This document shows positions 36,651 to 40,853 of a stretch of 40,853 nt of DNA, in pieces (position 1 is the stretch's first letter; each line of letters starts with the position of its first letter). The stretch is taken from contig JAQTWZ010000014.1 in assembly GCA_028689055.1 (NCBI GenBank), positions 4,178-45,030 of the forward strand. The letters run 5' to 3'. The DNA is from Sulfurimonas sp. (GTDB taxonomy: Bacteria; Campylobacterota; Campylobacteria; Campylobacterales; Sulfurimonadaceae). The notes beneath the pieces were generated by a model. That model ran no database searches and was not told the DNA's origin. It saw nothing but the letters and a program-made list of their open reading frames with translations. The position numbers were made by a program, and so were the translations under genes.

Positions 36651-37747
36651 TGCGGCCTTTTGAGAGATTTTATAAGGTAGATGCGGACTTTAGAAATCCT
36701 TATGCCCGTGATCGTGATAGGATTATTCATTCTGGTTCGTTTAGAAAACTTGAGTACAAAACGCAGGTATTCTTAAATCAAGAGGGTGATTTTTTTCGTA
36801 CACGTCTCACACACTCCATAGAAGTCTCTCAAATAGCACGCTCTATCACTTCACATCTTGGACTTAACGAATCTTTGGCTGAAGCTATTGCTCTAGCACA
36901 TGATTTGGGTCACACGCCTTTTGGTCATGTCGGTGGCGATGCGCTTGATGAATGTCTCAAACATGATGGTCATGCAAACGGATTTGAGCACAATTTCCAA
37001 AGTTTTCGTGTTGTCTCATCCATAGAAAAACGCTATAACGGCTATAATGGTCTCAATCTTACATTTGCCACACTTGAGGGTATTTTAAAACACTCTTATC
37101 CTTATCATAAAAGTTTTTTGCCTGCTTTCGTACATGAGCACTTCAATCTTGAGACACATCCATCTATCGAAGCGATGGTCGTCGATCGTGCGGATGAGAT
37201 AGCCTACATGAGCCACGATATCGATGATGGAGTAAACTCGGGGCTTATCAGTTTTGAGGATCTCAAAGAGAGTGAACTTATCTGCGAAATTTTGCAAAAG
37301 GTAGCTCATGAGGGCATTTCTCAAGAAGATGATGAGATGTTTCGCTACCGCTTTTCTTCACATCTTATCAACCATCTTGTCTATTCTCTTTTGGATGCTT
37401 CAAAACACAAGGTGCAAATAGGTGAAGTTCTCAGTGCTAGAGTTGATTCTAAGAGTGAAATTCCTATAGGATTTGCTCCCGAACTTGAGACAAAAATCAA
37501 AAAACTCAAAAAGATACTTTTCAAAAAAATGTACCAGCATAAAAAGATAGTTATCAAGATGTATGCAGGCAAACAGGCGATTAGAGGACTTTATAAAGGT
37601 TTGATGGAAGAAGAAAAAATGCTTCCAGATTTTTATTACAAACAGCTTGCCAGCAGAGCAAAACACAGAGTAGTGGCGGATTATATTGCTTCTATGAGTG
37701 ATAGACACGCGATAGCATTTTATAATGAGATGTACGGGAAACTTTAA
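36650..37747 (+). CDS. dgt: HD-domain dNTP triphosphohydrolase (dGTPase-like)
   Basis: The 365-residue protein is of the short deoxyguanosinetriphosphate triphosphohydrolase-like class that splits dNTPs to deoxynucleosides and triphosphate. The HD metal site is visible: H55 in THSIEVS, H84-D85 in LAHDLGHTPFGH, and the later aspartate in DRADEIAYMSHDIDDG. Members of this class can act on several dNTPs, so substrate specificity for dGTP is not assured. It is coupled to the phnA-like gene by TAATG with no ribosome site of its own. Confidence 0.9.
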   Translation: MRPFERFYKVDADFRNPYARDRDRIIHSGSFRKLEYKTQVFLNQEGDFFRTRLTHSIEVSQIARSITSHLGLNESLAEAIALAHDLGHTPFGHVGGDALDECLKHDGHANGFEHNFQSFRVVSSIEKRYNGYNGLNLTFATLEGILKHSYPYHKSFLPAFVHEHFNLETHPSIEAMVVDRADEIAYMSHDIDDGVNSGLISFEDLKESELICEILQKVAHEGISQEDDEMFRYRFSSHLINHLVYSLLDASKHKVQIGEVLSARVDSKSEIPIGFAPELETKIKKLKKILFKKMYQHKKIVIKMYAGKQAIRGLYKGLMEEEKMLPDFYYKQLASRAKHRVVADYIASMSDRHAIAFYNEMYGKL

Positions 37748-37813
37748 AAGTTGTTGCGTTTAGGTTAAAAATTTAGGGATTTTTGTCGAAGAAGTTGTCG
37801 GAGAGAGAATAAA

Positions 37814-37831
37814 TAAAGCCCGAAGGCTTTA
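37814..37831 (-). terminator. Terminator of rpsU
   Basis: On the minus strand TAAAGCC and GGCTTTA form a stem around a TTCG tetraloop, followed by TTTATT. It begins five bases past the rpsU stop. The UUCG loop makes this a stable hairpin despite the short stem. Confidence 0.75.
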
Positions 37832-37835
37832 CTTA

Positions 37836-38048
37836 CTATAGGCGTGATTCGTAACGTCTCATCATATAAAGACGTTTAAGCATTTTTTTACGAGATGCTA
37901 TTTTGAACTTCTTACGCTTTTCAGTTTCAGTTTCATGGAAACGTCTAGCACGAGCTTCAGTAACGATTAAGTTACGGTCAGTCTGCTTCTTGAAACGGCG
38001 GTAAGATGCATCAAAATTATCATCACTACGTAGTATAATACCTGGCAT
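37836..38048 (-). CDS. rpsU: 30S ribosomal protein S21
   Basis: The 70-residue basic protein is S21, which binds late near the platform of the small subunit and helps initiation. The family core [20 protein letters not shown] is followed by an Arg/Lys-rich tail ending in [13 protein letters not shown]. The ribosome site is weak (GGGTGATG about five bases upstream). It has its own extended -10 promoter and a terminator, so it is monocistronic. Confidence 0.96.
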   Translation of the reverse strand: MPGIILRSDDNFDASYRRFKKQTDRNLIVTEARARRFHETETEKRKKFKIASRKKMLKRLYMMRRYESRL

Positions 38049-38088
38049 ATCACATCACCCACTTTCTTTAAGATTTTGTCGAAGCGGG

Positions 38089-38094
38089 ATTATA
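38089..38094 (-). promoter_or_regulatory. Extended -10 of rpsU
   Basis: On the minus strand TGCTATAAT lies 41 bp before the rpsU ATG. The TG dinucleotide upstream of the TATAAT makes it an extended -10. No -35 is seen. Confidence 0.65.
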
Positions 38095-38110
38095 GCATAA
38101 TCTTTGTGAT

Positions 38111-38725
38111 TTACTTTATCAATTCTATGGCACCGCGCGTTAATTTGATTTTTTTCTGGTTTTCCAACTCTTTTAAAAGTCTGCTGATTACTACTCGTGA
38201 GCTTCCAAGTTCATTTGCAATTTCCTCATGCGTTGTATGGATAATCTCTTGTTTTTGCGATTTTAGCCACTCTAAGATTCTATTGTCGAGATGTTTAAAC
38301 TTGAGATCATTGATAAGTTTTGCCAGATCTCCCATGCGAAGCGTGTAGATAGAAAAGAGAAAGTTTTGATAGACATGACTGCTATGTGCCAACTCCTTAA
38401 CACTCAATGTGTCCAAAAGATAACCCTCTATATCCGTAACTGTGAGGGCAGAACCTATAGCTTGTGTCTCTGAAATCGTTGAAGCTGTATTGATGATACA
38501 CTGTTCGCCTGCGCCGAGTGTATAAAGAGTGATAGCATCCGCATTGTCTGATTGTATATATAGGCGTACTTTACCATTTGTTAAAAATAAAATATTTTCA
38601 CAAATATCCCCTTGAAAAAAAAGTATATTTCCTTTTGGGATTTGGATAGGTTTGAGATGCTTTTGGAGAAATTCTAGAGCAGAAGGTTCGAGATGATTAT
38701 AAAAAGAGAAACAGTTTAGATTCAT
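38111..38725 (-). CDS. Crp/Fnr-family transcription regulator
   Basis: The 204-residue protein has an N-terminal cyclic-nucleotide-type beta-barrel with IPKGNILFFQGD at about 29-40 and NGKVRLYI, a long dimer helix, and a C-terminal winged helix with THEEIANELGSSRVVISRLLKEL. It has no Fnr-type N-terminal cysteine cluster, so an oxygen-sensing iron-sulfur cluster is unlikely; nitric oxide, haem or another ligand is possible. It lies 48 bp downstream of a DUF2892 gene on the same strand, and that pairing is common for stress regulators of this family. The spacer holds a strong hairpin. Confidence 0.88.
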   Translation of the reverse strand: MNLNCFSFYNHLEPSALEFLQKHLKPIQIPKGNILFFQGDICENILFLTNGKVRLYIQSDNADAITLYTLGAGEQCIINTASTISETQAIGSALTVTDIEGYLLDTLSVKELAHSSHVYQNFLFSIYTLRMGDLAKLINDLKFKHLDNRILEWLKSQKQEIIHTTHEEIANELGSSRVVISRLLKELENQKKIKLTRGAIELIK

Positions 38726-38733
38726 GAGCAGCT

Positions 38734-38762
38734 CCGTGTTAAGTCAAAAGACTATAACACGG
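38734..38762. promoter_or_regulatory. Inverted repeat between DUF2892 and the Crp/Fnr gene
   Basis: CCGTGTTA and TAACACGG are exact inverse copies. Inside them AGTC and GACT pair again around AAAA, leaving one bulged base. It lies nine bases before the regulator ATG (minus strand). It could be an RNA hairpin that sets the ratio of the two products, or a DNA operator for the regulator itself. Confidence 0.55.
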
Positions 38763-38773
38763 AAAAAGTAAAC

Positions 38774-38959
38774 TTACGATTTTTTGCATCCTGTATTTAG
38801 TTTCAAAAGAGGATAAAGGGGACAAAAACTTATAGCTGCCGTTGCTAAGAGAACAAGCCCTACAGCTCCCCAGTAGTTCTGAGTCATAAGACCCCATACT
38901 ATGATAACCGTACCAGCGACGGCTCTTAAAATCCTATCTATTTTTCCTAAGTTGCACAT
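38774..38959 (-). CDS. DUF2892 (YgaP-like) small membrane protein
   Basis: The 61-residue protein starts at the ATG at 38959, which has AAGGAG five bases upstream; a longer in-frame extension reading through the dnaG promoter is not credible. CNLGKIDRILRAVAG is the DUF2892 N-terminal signature, two membrane helices follow, and SFCPLYPLLKLNTGC is the usual cysteine-containing end. Such proteins often sit near redox-stress or rhodanese genes. It is probably co-transcribed with the Crp/Fnr gene. Confidence 0.9.
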   Translation of the reverse strand: MCNLGKIDRILRAVAGTVIIVWGLMTQNYWGAVGLVLLATAAISFCPLYPLLKLNTGCKKS

Positions 38960-39037
38960 TGTGACTCCTTGCGTTTTATTTGTAGTCGCATTATGGCGCA
39001 ATAGAAATCTTTTGTATGCTACATAGGTTACATAAGA

Positions 39038-39043
39038 TATAAT
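39038..39043 (+). promoter_or_regulatory. -10 box of dnaG, giving a leaderless mRNA
   Basis: TATAAT ends six bases before the dnaG ATG at 39050, so the expected transcription start coincides with the start codon. No Shine-Dalgarno fits between them. Just upstream are two short direct repeats, CTACATA and GTTACATA (39019-39034). Confidence 0.6.
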
Positions 39044-39049
39044 TCTCTC

Positions 39050-40699
39050 ATGATAAACCAAGATTCCATAGAAGCTCTTAAAGCACGACTTGATGTTGTT
39101 GATGTCGTAGGTTCGTATATTGAGCTCAAGAAAAGTGGAGCCAATTTTAAGGCTCCTTGTCCTTTCCACGATGAAAAATCGGCCTCTTTTGTAGTAAGCC
39201 CATCCAAACAGATATACCACTGTTTTGGCTGTGGCGCTGGTGGAGACAGTGTGCGTTTTGTGATGGAATACGAAAAACTTAACTACCCAGAAGCACTCGA
39301 AAAACTCGCTAGCTCTTACAATTTTTCTCTTTCATACACAGACAACAAAAACGCAAAACCTCGCTCACAGCTCATGGAGAAAGTCAATGAATGGTATCAG
39401 AGCCTACTGGACTCAAATCGGGTCGCGAGTGATTATCTCAAAGAGCGCGGGATTTATGAGAGCAGCATAGAGAAGTTTGGTGTAGGGTATGCGCCTGACT
39501 CAAACGCAACGATCAACTTTATAAAGTCACAGATGTTTCCTCTGAGCGAAGCGATAAATTTGGGAGTTATAGGCTCTGAGGGCGGACGAAGTTTTGCCCG
39601 TTTTATAGAGCGCATCACCTTTCCTATCCATGCTCCAAACGCGAGTATAGTCGGTTTTGGCGGTAGGACTATCACGGGTCATCAGGCAAAGTATGTCAAC
39701 TCTCCAGAGACACCTTTTTTCAACAAGTCACGATTGCTGTATGCGTACCACCATGCAAGGCAGGATATCTACAAACAAAAAGAGATTATCATAACAGAAG
39801 GTTATCTGGATGTTATCATGTTGCATCAGGCTGGTTTTACAAACGCAGTGGCAACTTTGGGAACAGCGCTGACGCAAGAACATCTACCTCTGCTTCGCAA
39901 GGGTGAACCAAAGATTATCATGGCATATGATGGAGACAACGCAGGAAAAGCGGCGGCACTCAAAGCGGCAAAACTCTTAAGTATTTCAGGGTTTGACGGG
40001 GGCGTTGTCATCTTTGAAGGCGGTATGGATCCTGCGGATATGGTCAAAAATGGTGCGGTTGAAGAGCTTTCAAACATGTTTCGCTCACCAAAGGCCTTTA
40101 TCAAATTTGTAGTAGATGAGATACTCACTTTGCATGATATGAGTGATCCAAAAGCCAAAGAAACTTCCATGAATGAGGCCACAGCCTATCTCATGACGCT
40201 TTCCCCTTTGCTTCAAGAAGAGTACAAACCTTATCTTGCATCGCGTTTGGGCATCAGCCCTTCTTTTGTGCGCATCACTAACACACCAAACACTAACAAC
40301 CAAAACAGACCGCTAACACAAAAAAATCTTCACAAAGATATGTGGGAACTTTCGCTTATAAAGACGGTACTTGAGCATCCAAAATTTATTGATCAGGTGC
40401 TTGATGTGCTTGATCCTTCTCTCCTTGCGTTTCATGCAAGAGAGTTTTCACAAGCACTCCACGGAGATAAAAATGCACCTGAACTTATGGCGATTATGGT
40501 AGATGATTCTATAACGTCTCTCAAAGATGAAGAGTCGCTTAAGCAAGAACTTCTTATATTTTTGACAAAGTATTATGAAAAAGAACTTAAAAAGATTAAC
40601 ACTCAGGCATCCATCTCTTTTGAGGAGAAGGCTTTTTTGATTCGTAAGCTTAGAGGCAAGATAGCCACCTTGCGAAAGGGTGAACTCGTCGCGTTTTAA
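39050..40699 (+). CDS. dnaG: DNA primase
   Basis: DnaG makes the RNA primers for lagging-strand synthesis and works with the DnaB helicase. The 549-residue protein has the N-terminal zinc finger (C37, H40, C58, C61 in CPFHDEKSASF and CFGCGAGG), the RNA polymerase domain with GFGGR and the TOPRIM metal motifs EGYLDV and YDGDNAGKAAA, and a shorter C-terminal helicase-binding region. MINQDSIEALKARLDVVDVV aligns with the normal DnaG start, so the ATG at 39050 is the true start despite the missing ribosome site. No rpoD or rpsU follows directly, although rpsU lies 1 kb away on the other strand. Confidence 0.96.
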   Translation: MINQDSIEALKARLDVVDVVGSYIELKKSGANFKAPCPFHDEKSASFVVSPSKQIYHCFGCGAGGDSVRFVMEYEKLNYPEALEKLASSYNFSLSYTDNKNAKPRSQLMEKVNEWYQSLLDSNRVASDYLKERGIYESSIEKFGVGYAPDSNATINFIKSQMFPLSEAINLGVIGSEGGRSFARFIERITFPIHAPNASIVGFGGRTITGHQAKYVNSPETPFFNKSRLLYAYHHARQDIYKQKEIIITEGYLDVIMLHQAGFTNAVATLGTALTQEHLPLLRKGEPKIIMAYDGDNAGKAAALKAAKLLSISGFDGGVVIFEGGMDPADMVKNGAVEELSNMFRSPKAFIKFVVDEILTLHDMSDPKAKETSMNEATAYLMTLSPLLQEEYKPYLASRLGISPSFVRITNTPNTNNQNRPLTQKNLHKDMWELSLIKTVLEHPKFIDQVLDVLDPSLLAFHAREFSQALHGDKNAPELMAIMVDDSITSLKDEESLKQELLIFLTKYYEKELKKINTQASISFEEKAFLIRKLRGKIATLRKGELVAF

Positions 40700-40768
40700 A
40701 TTTTTTTATATTGACGGTTTTGGTGGTTTTCGGAGAAATTTTTTAGACTAAAACAAGATACTATGCAG

Positions 40769-40774
40769 TACAAT
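40769..40774 (+). promoter_or_regulatory. Possible -10 box of the last gene
   Basis: TACAAT preceded by ATGCAG lies 43 bp before the ATG at 40818. It is a reasonable -10 in an AT-rich spacer of 118 bp that otherwise holds nothing I recognise. Confidence 0.35.
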
Positions 40775-40817
40775 AAAAATCTTTGTAGCAAAAAATATCG
40801 AATAATTAGGGATTTTC

Positions 40818-40853
40818 ATGTTCACATCAGTCAAATCAAAAGTTATAGCTTCT
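40818..40853 (+). CDS. Start of a gene cut by the window end
   Basis: Twelve codons (MFTSVKSKVIAS) run from an ATG with AGGGA five bases upstream to the end of the window. A basic start followed by the beginning of a hydrophobic stretch resembles the N-terminus of a membrane sensor such as a chemoreceptor or histidine kinase, but too little is visible to say. Confidence 0.5.
   Translation, partial: MFTSVKSKVIAS

Noticed and set aside
38774..39220. A 148-residue minus-strand frame covering DUF2892 and beyond
   Set aside because: The extra N-terminal part reads through the dnaG promoter and start, has no ribosome site and no family resemblance; the ATG at 38959 has AAGGAG and the family N-terminus.

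Overview
The window is about 41 kb of AT-rich bacterial chromosome around the replication origin of a member of the Campylobacterota, most like Sulfurimonas or a relative (genus is inference). The evidence is the order ruvC / dnaA / dnaN / gyrB, a RluA-type synthase followed by purB and nrdA as in Campylobacter, TTCAC-core DnaA boxes on both sides of dnaA, an RNase J with a long basic N-terminal extension, ThyX rather than ThyA, and many promoters with a clear TATAAT but no obvious -35 box. I see no insertion sequence, prophage, CRISPR array, rRNA or tRNA.

Layout. 1-6.9 kb: a WD40/helical-repeat protein on the plus strand, convergent with a minus-strand run ksgA-rnj-folE-fliI. 7-10.4 kb: a large membrane diguanylate cyclase and a DUF420 membrane protein. 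10.5-13.05 kb: a tightly packed operon hisF, nucleoside-phosphorylase-like gene, rlmN and a 30-residue membrane peptide. 13.05-13.54 kb: the only gene-free stretch over 300 bp; it carries several DnaA-box-like elements and a perfect parS. 13.5-19.6 kb: a RluA-family synthase with a second perfect parS in its reading frame, purB, a 51-residue ORF coupled to nrdA, nrdA, a small unknown, a TrxC-type thioredoxin and ppnP. 19.6-25.3 kb: ruvC, the bipartite origin, dnaA, dnaN, gyrB. 25.3-28.8 kb: a degenerate GGDEF/EAL membrane protein, queF, an unknown, and a tRNA nucleotidyltransferase. 28.9-38 kb: typA, nrdB, a nitrilase-fold hydrolase, pcm, a periplasmic unknown, thyX, a small lipoprotein, argB, phnA-like, a dGTPase-like HD protein, rpsU. 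38.1-40.85 kb: a Crp/Fnr regulator with a DUF2892 gene, dnaG with an apparently leaderless promoter, and the first codons of one more gene.

How it fits together. Two themes dominate: replication and segregation (dnaA, dnaN, gyrB, dnaG, ruvC, parS, DnaA boxes) and dNTP or nucleotide supply (nrdA, nrdB, thioredoxin, thyX, dgt-like, purB, ppnP, phosphorylase-like). Translation and RNA maintenance (rnj, ksgA, rlmN, RluA type, CCA enzyme, typA, rpsU, queF) fills most of the rest.

Most of the window is ordinary core genome. The observations I rate highest are a third DnaA-box-rich locus with paired parS sites about 7 kb from dnaA, a strongly over-represented heptamer AAACGCA with a strand preference that switches across the origin, several unlisted tiny coupled ORFs, and the leaderless dnaG start.
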